7,151 nucleotides of DNA, taken from NCBI GenBank assembly GCA_021846605.1, contig JAJZWQ010000155.1, positions 1 to 7,151 on the forward strand, given 5' to 3'. Below, in pieces: positions 1 to 5,912 of the stretch. Position 1 is the stretch's first letter. Each line of letters begins with the position of its first letter. The notes beneath the pieces are model-generated. The model saw only the letters and a list, made by a program, of their open reading frames with translations, did not search any database and was not told the DNA's origin. Position numbers and translations under genes: made by a program. This DNA comes from Bacillota bacterium. Lineage in GTDB: Bacteria > Bacillota_E > RBS10-35 > JAJYVN01.

Positions 1-213
1 CGGATGGACCTGATCGATCATCGCCCGGTAGTCGGTGAAGCGCGGCAGATCTTGGACCTGGGGCAACCGCTGTGCCACCTGCTCGATCGACTCGGCCCGC
101 ACGTCGCACAGCGCGACGACCTCCGCCTCCGGAACCTGCAGGACCGACTGCACATGCCCCCGGGCATTGCCCCCACACCCGATGAACGCCACCCGCACCC
201 TGCCCTCGGCCAA
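1..213 (-). CDS. Gfo/Idh/MocA-family oxidoreductase, N-terminal part (cut by window edge)
   Basis: Only the first 71 codons are present; the gene continues off the left edge. The translation begins with a Rossmann beta-strand and dinucleotide-binding loop, VAFIGCGGNARGH at about residues 8-20, followed by a second strand ending in LCDV and then the helix and FTDYRAMI segment typical of the NAD(P)-binding half of this superfamily. Known members oxidise or reduce sugars, inositols and their derivatives in the cytoplasm; the substrate cannot be told from this fragment. I chose the TTG start at 211-213 because a strong G-rich ribosome binding site lies 7 nt upstream; the in-frame GTG at 196-198 is a weaker alternative. 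It follows another oxidoreductase of the same superfamily on the same strand after a 173-nt gap that holds its own promoter-like site, so it may be expressed separately. Family call is firm; exact function unknown. Confidence 0.88.
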   Translation of the reverse strand, partial: MAEGRVRVAFIGCGGNARGHVQSVLQVPEAEVVALCDVRAESIEQVAQRLPQVQDLPRFTDYRAMIDQVHP

Positions 214-220
214 CCGCGTA

Positions 221-228
221 CCCCCTCC
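221..228 (-). promoter_or_regulatory. Ribosome binding site deciding a TTG start
   Basis: On the minus strand this reads GGAGGGGG, 7 nt before the TTG at 213-211. It is the best Shine-Dalgarno match near the start of the truncated oxidoreductase and is why TTG is preferred over the downstream GTG. Confidence 0.7.
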
Positions 229-261
229 AGCGCAACCCCCGCCCGGTGCGCGAAGGCCCCG

Positions 262-279
262 CGCTGTGTTATAACAGCG
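262..279 (-). promoter_or_regulatory. Inverted repeat overlapping an extended -10 promoter element
   Basis: CGCTGT-GTTATA-ACAGCG is a perfect 6-bp inverted repeat around a 6-bp centre, and contains the 10-bp palindrome TGTTATAACA (267-276). Read on the minus strand it contains TGTTATAAC, an extended -10 (TG-N-TATAAC, five of six matches to TATAAT). No good -35 is seen at 17-18 nt, which extended -10 promoters can tolerate. The -10 lies about 55 nt before the TTG of the truncated oxidoreductase, a sensible leader length. It is a conspicuous AT-rich island in GC-rich DNA. A GT...AC-type palindrome fits operators of GntR-type proteins, so the GntR-LacI regulator encoded nearby is the natural candidate to bind here and block the promoter. 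Binding is inference. Confidence 0.5.
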
Positions 280-386
280 ACCACTCCGCCTTCGTTACCC
301 CGCCGGGGGTTCCTCCTGCGGATTGCGGGACGCGGATCCGCGGCCGCACCCGGAGGGGGAACGGACACCCCTGCCCCAGGCGGTCC

Positions 387-1421
387 TCATGCCCCTTCGG
401 ACTCCAGTTCCCGCAGCGCGACCACGCGGCCCTCGCGGGCGGAACGCATGAAGGCCAAGCAGGTCGCCAGGCTCATCCGCCCGTCTGCGGCGTCGTTCTC
501 CGGCTGCCGGCCCAGACGAATGCAATCCAGAAAGTGGCGCTGGCGCGAGACAACCGGCGCGGGGGCCACCTCTTCGTCCCGGGTCTCACCGCTGCGCCGC
601 AACCACAGTTGGCCCCCCCGCAGAGCCACCGCCCCACGCGTACCGATGATGCCGGTCGCGGCATCCGCGATGGCGGCCGGAACCATCGCCAACTCGGCGA
701 CGCCGACCCCACGTTCGAACTGGAGGACCGCAATATCCAGATCGTCGACCGGCAGGTCCTCGGCGACGGAGAGGGCGCGGCCAAAGACGCTGCGCACCGG
801 TCCGCCGATCCAGTGCAGCCAATTCACGATGTGGATCTGTTCGAACAACCGGCCGCCGGAATCCTCCGGTCGCATCCGCCAGTGACCCTGAAGCCGGCGC
901 TGCTCCCAGCCGTGCGCCGGAAAGACGTGCGTGCTCCGCATCCAGCAACTCGCGAGCTCCCCCAGGGTACCGTCGTGCCAGAGCTGCCACATGGCCCGAT
1001 AGGCCGCATGGAAGTGAAAATTGGTCCCGATCTGCAGCACGACCCCCGCCTTGCGGCAGGCCGCCGCCATCGCATCGGCATCCTCCAGCGCAAGGGCCAT
1101 GGGCTTTTCACAAAAGACGTGGACCCCGGCGTCCGCCGCCCGCACGGTCGGATCCCGGTGGTGCGCCGGCGGGGTACAGACAAACACGGCGTCCACCTGC
1201 GCCAGTAGCGAATCCAGTTCCGAATAGACGCTGACCCCCCACTGCGCGCCCCGCTCCTGCAGCCGCGCGTCATCCACATCGGTGACGCCGACGACCCGGA
1301 CCCCTTCCTCGGCCGCCAACCACTTGAAATGCTGCGCGGCGATGCCGCCCACCCCGACCAGCCCGATCCGCAGCGACGCCCCGTCCGCCACCGCCAACCC
1401 CCCGTTTCGCTGCGCCAACAC
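387..1421 (-). CDS. Gfo/Idh/MocA-family NAD(P)-dependent oxidoreductase
   Basis: A full-length protein of 344 residues, the usual size for this superfamily. The N-terminal Rossmann domain has the loop GVGGIAAQH at about residues 23-31 and an acidic residue (D48) after the second strand. CTPPAHH (82-88) and EKP (105-107) match the conserved segment whose Lys takes part in catalysis in known relatives. The C-terminal alpha/beta domain has SGGRLFEQIH (188-197) leading into NWLHWIGGP, where His197 sits in the region of the usual catalytic His. Such enzymes act on sugars, polyols or inositols in the cytoplasm; the substrate is not predictable here. The listed start is a GTG 21 nt after the stop of the GntR-LacI regulator gene, implying co-transcription; a GTG at 1391-1389 preceded by a G-run is an alternative that would trim 10 residues before the Rossmann fold. 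The stop is TGA at 389-387. Confidence 0.92.
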   Translation of the reverse strand: MLAQRNGGLAVADGASLRIGLVGVGGIAAQHFKWLAAEEGVRVVGVTDVDDARLQERGAQWGVSVYSELDSLLAQVDAVFVCTPPAHHRDPTVRAADAGVHVFCEKPMALALEDADAMAAACRKAGVVLQIGTNFHFHAAYRAMWQLWHDGTLGELASCWMRSTHVFPAHGWEQRRLQGHWRMRPEDSGGRLFEQIHIVNWLHWIGGPVRSVFGRALSVAEDLPVDDLDIAVLQFERGVGVAELAMVPAAIADAATGIIGTRGAVALRGGQLWLRRSGETRDEEVAPAPVVSRQRHFLDCIRLGRQPENDAADGRMSLATCLAFMRSAREGRVVALRELESEGA

Positions 1422-1442
1422 CCCACAGGCGCTGGCCCGCGG

Positions 1443-2579
1443 TCATCCGAATCCGCCGTCGCCGCCCGCCGCCAGCGACGGCACCGCGCGCACCGCATCC
1501 GCTCCGGGCGCGCGCAGGTTCACCGGCAGGACGCGGGCGCACGGCCAGTCCGCCCAGTCCCCCTGCAGGCGGCGCAGCATCAGGATCGCCGCCTCCCGGC
1601 CCATGCGCTCCGCCGGTACCTCCACCTGCACGCAACCGTCCAGGTGGGATCCGTCCGTCCCCGCGCTGAACGCGGCCAGGTCGCACGCCAGGCCCAACGC
1701 CCGCAGGTGGTGACGAAACATCACGGCAGAAGGAGTATTCACCACCAGCGCGGCCGTCGGCGGGTCGCCGTCCCAAAGGCGGGCGATCCGTTCGGAAGAA
1801 ACGCTCTGGGGCACGTCGCGCGCAAAGACATCCATCAGCACCCGGCCGAAGTCGACCGGCAGTCCCGCCCGCTCGTGCGCCGCACAGTAGCCGCGCAACC
1901 GGTCGGCCACGGCGGACACCTCGCGCTCCTCACCGTTGATGAAGGCGACCCGGCGGTGGCCGCGCTCCAGCAGGTGCGCCACCGCAGCCTGCGCCGCGGC
2001 GACATTGTCGACCACCACGCGGTCCGCCCCGACTTCGGGATGGTAACGGCCCACATACACCAGCGGGAACCGCCGCCCCGCCATGGCGCCGAATACGGCG
2101 CGGTTGGCCCATCCCTGCGCAGGGTAGACGATCAGCCCCGCGACCCCGATCCGCTGTGCGTGACACACCTGGCTCGCCTCGCGCTCCGGGTCGTTGTCCG
2201 TGCAGGTGACGACCGCCGTCCAACCCGCGGGGCGCAGGATCCCTTCGGCCCCGCGCATCATGGCCAGGATGTTTTCGCTCGCCAGCCACGGTACCGAAAG
2301 CGTCACCACGCGGATGCCCGCAACCCCGTCCAGCGCGGCCGCTCGCCGCGGCGCCTCGCGCACCACGCGGGTGCGCCGTCCACGCGACGTTTCCACCACA
2401 CCGGCGTTGCGCAGTTCTTGCAGGGCGCGGCGCACGGTGATCCGACTCACGGCAAAGGCATCCGCCAGTTCACTCTCCGTCGGCAGCGACCCGCCGACGG
2501 CCCACCGGCCGGACTCAATCCCGGCCAGAAGGGCGCGGCGCAGGCGCTCGTAGTGCGGCACCGACCCAGCTTCATCCAT
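1443..2579 (-). CDS. GntR-LacI chimeric (AraR-type) sugar-responsive transcriptional regulator
   Basis: A 378-residue protein joining two modules. Residues about 8-73 are a GntR winged helix-turn-helix: HYERLRRALLAGIESGRW, then LPTESELADAFAVSRITVRRALQELRNAGVV, with the recognition helix around S45-L53 and the wing ending RGRRTRVV. Residues about 88-378 are a LacI/periplasmic-binding-protein-like sensor: an opening strand VVTLSVPW, a GLIVYPAQ strand, the VVVDN / AVAHLLERGHRRVAFI segment and ALVVNTPSAVMF. This is the arrangement and size of Bacillus AraR, a repressor released by a sugar. The open frame extends far upstream, but the ATG at 2579-2577 is chosen because the GntR homology begins at once after it and GGGGTG lies 5 nt upstream. 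It sits between the sugar-binding lipoprotein gene and an oxidoreductase gene on the same strand, so it probably controls this arm. Its ligand is unknown. Confidence 0.92.
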   Translation of the reverse strand: MDEAGSVPHYERLRRALLAGIESGRWAVGGSLPTESELADAFAVSRITVRRALQELRNAGVVETSRGRRTRVVREAPRRAAALDGVAGIRVVTLSVPWLASENILAMMRGAEGILRPAGWTAVVTCTDNDPEREASQVCHAQRIGVAGLIVYPAQGWANRAVFGAMAGRRFPLVYVGRYHPEVGADRVVVDNVAAAQAAVAHLLERGHRRVAFINGEEREVSAVADRLRGYCAAHERAGLPVDFGRVLMDVFARDVPQSVSSERIARLWDGDPPTAALVVNTPSAVMFRHHLRALGLACDLAAFSAGTDGSHLDGCVQVEVPAERMGREAAILMLRRLQGDWADWPCARVLPVNLRAPGADAVRAVPSLAAGGDGGFG

Positions 2580-2770
2580 GACGACACCCCGATACGACCC
2601 GCCCGTCCACGGGCCGCGCTGTTGTGGCACTTGTGTATTCCGGCCGGCGTATGGAACCCCTCCCGCGGCGAGCCGCATCCGGCACCCACGCCCACCCGCC
2701 CAGGGCGGCGCCCGCCGAATCGGCCCTGCGTCGCGCCGCGACCTCGGCGGACACCCCGGCGCGGGGCCGC

Positions 2771-4192
2771 TCAGCCTCGGACCGCGAACATGCCCGCCAA
2801 CCGCTGGGCGGCTCGGCGCCGCGCCGCCTCTTCGGCCTTCAGATTGGGCGCCGGCGTCCCGGCCCACTGCTTTTCCAGGGCATTGATCTGCTGCGCGGCC
2901 GACCGCAGCCCCTGGCGCACCCCGACGCGGCCGGCCGCCATCTGCCCCGCCGCCGTCCCATACAGCCCCCAGGCCTGCGGATCCGCGTAACGGAAGACGC
3001 CGCTGGGATAGGCCTGATTATGCAGCACGTACTGGGCGAACACCTCCAGGTTCTTGTGGGCCAGGGGCGGCGCGACGGAGCGGACCACCGTGGGCCAGTC
3101 CGGCCAAAGCGACTTGAGCGCGGGGGGAAAGAGAATGGCCTTCATCAGGGTGCGCTGGTAGGTCGGCGCCACACACAGTTCGCGCAGCACCTCCCAGCAG
3201 GCCTGGGGATGCTTGGCAGAGGCGCTGATGGCCCAGAAATCCGAGTTGGCAAATGTGGCCGGGCGCACGGGCCAGTTGGGCATGGGATAGAAGTTCCAGT
3301 GCATCGCCGACAGGGTCTGGACCCAGGCCGGCAGCGTCTGGATCCAAAACGAACCGGTGGTCGCCAGACCCGACGAGAACTTCGCCTGATACTGCTGACC
3401 GAGGTTGGCCGCAACGCCGCTGTGCAACTGGTCGAACAACCACCGCCCGGCGGCGTAGGCGGAGGCGCTGTTCAACTCGGTGGTGGTACCCCCCGAACCG
3501 ACGACCGCGGCGCCAAAGCCGTGGTAGTAAAAGCCGGCCGGCGCGCCAAAGAAGCTCGTACCCACGCGGTGCGCGTTGCTGGATCCCTTGACCGTTCCCG
3601 CCGTGCTGCGCGCCAGGGCGGCCCACTGCGCCGCCGTCCAATCCGGTGCCGGGTAGCGCTGGCCGAGGCGGTCGAGCAGGCCCTCGTTGACGAGCATGAC
3701 CACCGTGCCAACATACGCCGGCAGCGCATACAGACCCGCACCCTCGCTGAACACATGGAGCTGGCTGGTGGCAAACAGCGCGTCCGATACGTTGTCGCGC
3801 CGCATGTACGGCCGCAGGTCGACCAACAAGCCCTGTTCAAGATAGGGCGCGACGGCATTGTCCGCAAAGACATCCGGCCCGGCGCCCGCCAGCAGCGCGG
3901 TGGTGACGGCGGCCGCCCCGCGACTGGGTCCCCAGTTGCGAAGTTCGATGGACGGGTGGCGCGAGCGAAACCCGGCAAGCGCGCGGTCGGCGAGCGACAT
4001 CAACACCTTGAGGGACACCTGAGACGCTCCCGACCACGCCTGGAAGATGGGCGACCAGACGACGACCGCCTTGGCCCCGGTGCCGGTCGGTCGGGTCGCT
4101 TGGCCGGCACAGCCGGAGAGGACCCCGGCGCCGGCCGCCACCGCGGCACCACCACCCAGCCCCCGCAACCACTCGCGACGCGTCGGCCGCAC
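2771..4192 (-). CDS. ABC-type sugar-binding lipoprotein with Tat-like signal
   Basis: A 473-residue extracellular solute-binding protein of the carbohydrate (family 1-like) group. The N-terminus reads RPTRREWLRG followed by an Ala/Gly/Val-rich hydrophobic stretch and the lipobox LSGC, with Cys28 as the expected lipidated residue. TRREWLR resembles the Tat motif with Trp in place of Phe. The mature part has the family pattern: a FRSRHPSIEL segment (about 75-84), AGAGPDVF (102-109), EQGLLVDLRPYM, and YALPAYVGTVVMLVNEGLLDRLG. It would capture sugars outside the membrane for an ABC importer, yet no permease or ATPase gene is in the window. I took the GTG at 4192-4190, with a G-run about 5 nt upstream, because it starts just before the twin Arg; GTG 4204-4202 is possible. 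The open frame continues to 4522 but that extension is low-complexity and unlike a signal peptide. Confidence 0.9.
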   Translation of the reverse strand: MRPTRREWLRGLGGGAAVAAGAGVLSGCAGQATRPTGTGAKAVVVWSPIFQAWSGASQVSLKVLMSLADRALAGFRSRHPSIELRNWGPSRGAAAVTTALLAGAGPDVFADNAVAPYLEQGLLVDLRPYMRRDNVSDALFATSQLHVFSEGAGLYALPAYVGTVVMLVNEGLLDRLGQRYPAPDWTAAQWAALARSTAGTVKGSSNAHRVGTSFFGAPAGFYYHGFGAAVVGSGGTTTELNSASAYAAGRWLFDQLHSGVAANLGQQYQAKFSSGLATTGSFWIQTLPAWVQTLSAMHWNFYPMPNWPVRPATFANSDFWAISASAKHPQACWEVLRELCVAPTYQRTLMKAILFPPALKSLWPDWPTVVRSVAPPLAHKNLEVFAQYVLHNQAYPSGVFRYADPQAWGLYGTAAGQMAAGRVGVRQGLRSAAQQINALEKQWAGTPAPNLKAEEAARRRAAQRLAGMFAVRG

Positions 4193-4335
4193 CGAAACCC
4201 CCACCCGCCATCCCCCCAACGACGCTGCGACGCGCCCCAGCCCCACCGGGGCCCGGACACACCCAGCGCGCCCTGACCGCACGCTTTGCCACCGTTCGCG
4301 CGGCTCCTTGGATGGGACGCCAGATGACACACCGA

Positions 4336-4349
4336 TTGCAAAGTTGCAA
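4336..4349. promoter_or_regulatory. Paired TTGCAA boxes, possible repressor operator
   Basis: TTGCAA-AG-TTGCAA: each 6-mer is itself palindromic, so the pair is both a direct and an inverted repeat. TTGCAA-type half-sites are common in operators of LacI-family sugar repressors, usually around a central CG, which is absent here. It lies about 145 nt before the sugar-binding protein start. Assignment to either local regulator is inference. Confidence 0.35.
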
Positions 4350-4387
4350 GCCCAAGCGGCTCGGCGCCGCGGTCCCACCGGACGCGA

Positions 4388-4397
4388 CGGCTCGTGG
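4388..4397 (+). repeat. 10-bp direct repeat, copy 1
   Basis: CGGCTCGTGG, repeated exactly at 4523-4532 and followed in both copies by a similar C/G-rich tail. In this GC-rich context a chance match is possible. Confidence 0.3.
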
Positions 4398-4403
4398 CCC
4401 CTG

Positions 4404-4440
4404 TTTCCGGTGATCGCCGCCTGCGCCGGGTCACCGGAAA
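4404..4440. promoter_or_regulatory. Perfect 10-bp inverted repeat with 17-nt spacer
   Basis: TTTCCGGTGA (4404-4413) is mirrored exactly by TCACCGGAAA (4431-4440). No T-run follows on either strand, so it does not look like an intrinsic terminator. It could be a DNA operator with widely spaced half-sites, or a stem-loop in the leader RNA of the sugar-binding protein gene, whose start is 212 nt away. The pairing is certain; the function is not. Confidence 0.5.
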
Positions 4441-4522
4441 GCAGGCCGCAGGCACCCCCCCACCCCTCCCGCCCCCGCGGCGCAGTCGCCGCGCGGGTTG
4501 GGCACGAGAAAGCGGAGCCCAT

Positions 4523-4532
4523 CGGCTCGTGG
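4523..4532 (+). repeat. 10-bp direct repeat, copy 2
   Basis: CGGCTCGTGG, identical to 4388-4397. This copy also overlaps a small hairpin, GAGCC-CATC-GGCTC (4515-4528), and its CTCGTG mirrors CACGAG at 4503-4508. Confidence 0.3.
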
Positions 4533-4651
4533 GCCTGCCCGGCCGGAACACCCCCGCGGCACCGCCACCGGCGGGCGCCGGACGCTTTGGGCTGAACAAA
4601 CGGAACATCTCCTCAAAATGGCCGTGCGGGATGGAGGCAGAAGGAGAAAAC

Positions 4652-4669
4652 GGGTGCAAGCTCGCACCC
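4652..4669. promoter_or_regulatory. 18-bp near-perfect palindrome, candidate LacI-type operator
   Basis: GGGTGCAAGCTCGCACCC is symmetric except for one base pair (A4658 against C4663), with an even centre AG/CT. Size and symmetry suit a LacI-family operator. It lies about 70 nt upstream of the candidate -35 of the LacI-family gene and shares TGCAAGC with the boxes at 4336-4350. Autoregulation is the simplest reading, but binding is inferred. Confidence 0.4.
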
Positions 4670-4737
4670 CACCACCGGATCGATCCCCGCGACGGCCCTG
4701 CGGGGCGGCCGCGTGTCCAGGGTGCCAATCCCGCACT

Positions 4738-4767
4738 TTGAACCCTGTCGCCGGCCGTCCATAGGCT
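4738..4767 (+). promoter_or_regulatory. Weak candidate promoter for the LacI-family gene
   Basis: TTGAAC (4738-4743; four of six to the -35 consensus), an 18-nt spacer, then TAGGCT (4762-4767; three of six to the -10). It would give a leader of about 45 nt before the ATG at 4818. The area is one of the less GC-rich parts of the control region. A match this weak may be fortuitous. Confidence 0.3.
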
Positions 4768-4787
4768 TACATCGTGGTCTGGCTTTT

Positions 4788-4800
4788 CTGATCCCTGATC
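4788..4800 (+). repeat. CTGATC tandem pair in the leader of the LacI-family gene
   Basis: CTGATC-C-CTGATC lies just upstream of the ribosome binding site (GGAGG at 4806-4810). It is short and may be chance, but its place between promoter and start would suit a regulatory role. Confidence 0.2.
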
Positions 4801-4817
4801 GGTGGGGAGGGAAGGCG

Positions 4818-5912
4818 ATGTCGAATCTGCGCGACGTGGCCCGCCATGCCAACGTGTCCCTGGGAACCGCCTCCGCCGTCTACACCGGCAGCCGCGGTGT
4901 CTCGACGGCGGCGCGCGGAAAGGTTCTCACGGCTGCGGCCGCCCTGGGGTATGAAGCGCGGCCGCGTTCGGCCGCCCGCGCGGGCAGCGTGGTACTCATC
5001 TCCCATTGCGAATCCCTGAATGCGTCACGGGCGCATGAGCACGACGGCGACATCGTGCAGGGAATTCTGGACGCCTGCGAGGGGACGCACCGCCACATCA
5101 CCTACGTGCAGATCACCGGAGAAAACGCGGCCGGCCTCCTGGTCCGTGAACGCAGCCGCGCCCGCAGGGCGTTCCTTTTCCTCAACGTTGCCCCGGCCTG
5201 GACCCGCGAGGCATTGCACCACCGACGCGCAGGACAAGTCCCCGTCATCCTTGGCGACAGGGGCCTCGCCCACCGCTATGACTCGGTCGTATCGGACGAT
5301 GTTTCCTCGATGCAATCCATCGCGACCCGCCTGGTCTCCGAGGGGGAGCAGCACTTCATTCTCCTGCGCGGTCCCCAGGAATACACCGCCTTTCGCGACC
5401 GCTACACGACGGCGACGGCCACCCTGGCGCAACTTCTTCGCGGTCCCCACACGCTCAGGTCGGTGGACTGCAGGGACGGCTTTGAAGCCGGCGCAGCGGC
5501 GGCATCCGCGGTGCTGGGCTCCTGCGGCACCGGACACGCCACCATCCTGGCGGCGCACGACATGCAGGCGCTGGGCCTGCTGTCAAAGCTGCGACAACTC
5601 GGCGTATCGGTGCCGCGCGACCTCTCGGTGATGGGCTGGGACGATATCCTCCCCGCCAGGGCATGCGCGCCGCCCCTGACGACGGTCCACGTCCCGCGCA
5701 ACCTGCTGGGACGCGTGGCCGCCCACCTGGTCAGCGACCGCCTCCTGCACACGGACGGCGATGCGCACGCACCGGTGACGCTCACCGTCACCTGCAGCTT
5801 CGCCGAGCGGGGCAGCACACGCCCCAGGGCGCGCGCGCCCCGCCGGGCCGCCTCGTTTCAAGCCACGCCACCGCCCTCGTCCCGACCAACCTTGCCCCGC
5901 AAGAAGGGATGA
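4818..5912 (+). CDS. LacI-family transcriptional regulator with short hinge
   Basis: A 364-residue LacI/GalR-type repressor. The helix-turn-helix is at the N-terminus: NLRDVARHANVSLGTASAVYTG (3-24), then GVSTAARGKVLTAAAALGYE. The sensor domain starts near residue 58 (VVLIS) and ends with clear family landmarks: ILAAHDMQALG, VPRDLSVMGWDDI, PPLTTVHVPRNLLGRVAAHLV and the closing ERGST (330-334). ATG 4818 is supported by GGAGG 7 nt upstream and by its position at the start of the DNA-binding domain. Two oddities: the Arg common after Ser in the recognition helix is Ala (A20), and the linker between GY and the first sensor strand is about 6 residues shorter than usual and lacks the normal hinge-helix ARSL pattern. 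A Pro/Arg-rich tail of 30 residues follows the domain. The stop overlaps the hydrolase start, so it likely controls that gene. Confidence 0.92.
   Translation: MSNLRDVARHANVSLGTASAVYTGSRGVSTAARGKVLTAAAALGYEARPRSAARAGSVVLISHCESLNASRAHEHDGDIVQGILDACEGTHRHITYVQITGENAAGLLVRERSRARRAFLFLNVAPAWTREALHHRRAGQVPVILGDRGLAHRYDSVVSDDVSSMQSIATRLVSEGEQHFILLRGPQEYTAFRDRYTTATATLAQLLRGPHTLRSVDCRDGFEAGAAAASAVLGSCGTGHATILAAHDMQALGLLSKLRQLGVSVPRDLSVMGWDDILPARACAPPLTTVHVPRNLLGRVAAHLVSDRLLHTDGDAHAPVTLTVTCSFAERGSTRPRARAPRRAASFQATPPPSSRPTLPRKKG

Larger units (their letters stand above)
4193..4817. other. Long divergent control region between the two gene arms
   Basis: About 625 nt separate the start of the sugar-binding protein gene (minus) from the LacI-family gene (plus). 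No open frame here has a convincing start, ribosome binding site and protein-like composition. It holds an inverted repeat with 10-bp arms (4404-4440), a pair of TTGCAA boxes (4336-4349), an 18-bp near-palindrome (4652-4669), a 10-bp direct repeat (4388-4397 and 4523-4532) and a weak promoter facing the LacI gene (4738-4767). I could not assign a convincing promoter for the minus-strand gene. The length is much more than a simple back-to-back promoter pair needs, leaving room for a long minus-strand leader RNA. Confidence 0.6.

Noticed and set aside
297..310. Small hairpin ACCCC-GCCG-GGGGT after the complete oxidoreductase gene as a terminator
   Set aside because: Only five base pairs and no following T-run; also placed right upstream of the candidate promoter.
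331..342. 12-bp palindrome CGCGGATCCGCG downstream of the complete oxidoreductase gene
   Set aside because: Perfect but made of common GC-rich words, with no T-run or promoter context to give it a role.
295..390. A 31-codon minus-strand frame whose ATG overlaps the oxidoreductase stop (ATGA)
   Set aside because: No recognisable features and Arg/Ser/Gly-rich composition; the overlap looks accidental.
4..1208. Plus-strand open frames of 293 and 320 codons over the oxidoreductase genes
   Set aside because: Both are antisense to well-supported Gfo/Idh/MocA proteins and have Arg/Pro-rich, non-protein-like sequence.
2601..2614. Hairpin GCCCGTCCACGGGC between the binding-protein and regulator genes as a terminator
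   Set aside because: Stem of five or six pairs with no T-run on either strand, placed just before the regulator start; typical of random pairing in GC-rich DNA.
1329..2990. A plus-strand open frame of 553 codons opposite the regulator
   Set aside because: Its translation is rich in Arg, His, Pro and Gln with no recognisable domain, and it is antisense to a clear GntR-LacI protein. Antisense frames stay open easily at this GC content.
2624..4276. A plus-strand open frame of 550 codons opposite the sugar-binding protein gene
   Set aside because: Low-complexity translation without domain features; the minus strand encodes a full solute-binding protein over the same bases.
4654..4764. A short plus-strand frame (GTG after AAGGAG) with a CPGC motif, upstream of the LacI-family gene
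   Set aside because: It has a fair ribosome binding site but Pro/Arg-rich sequence, and it overlaps both the near-palindrome and the candidate promoter; not enough to call a gene or leader peptide.
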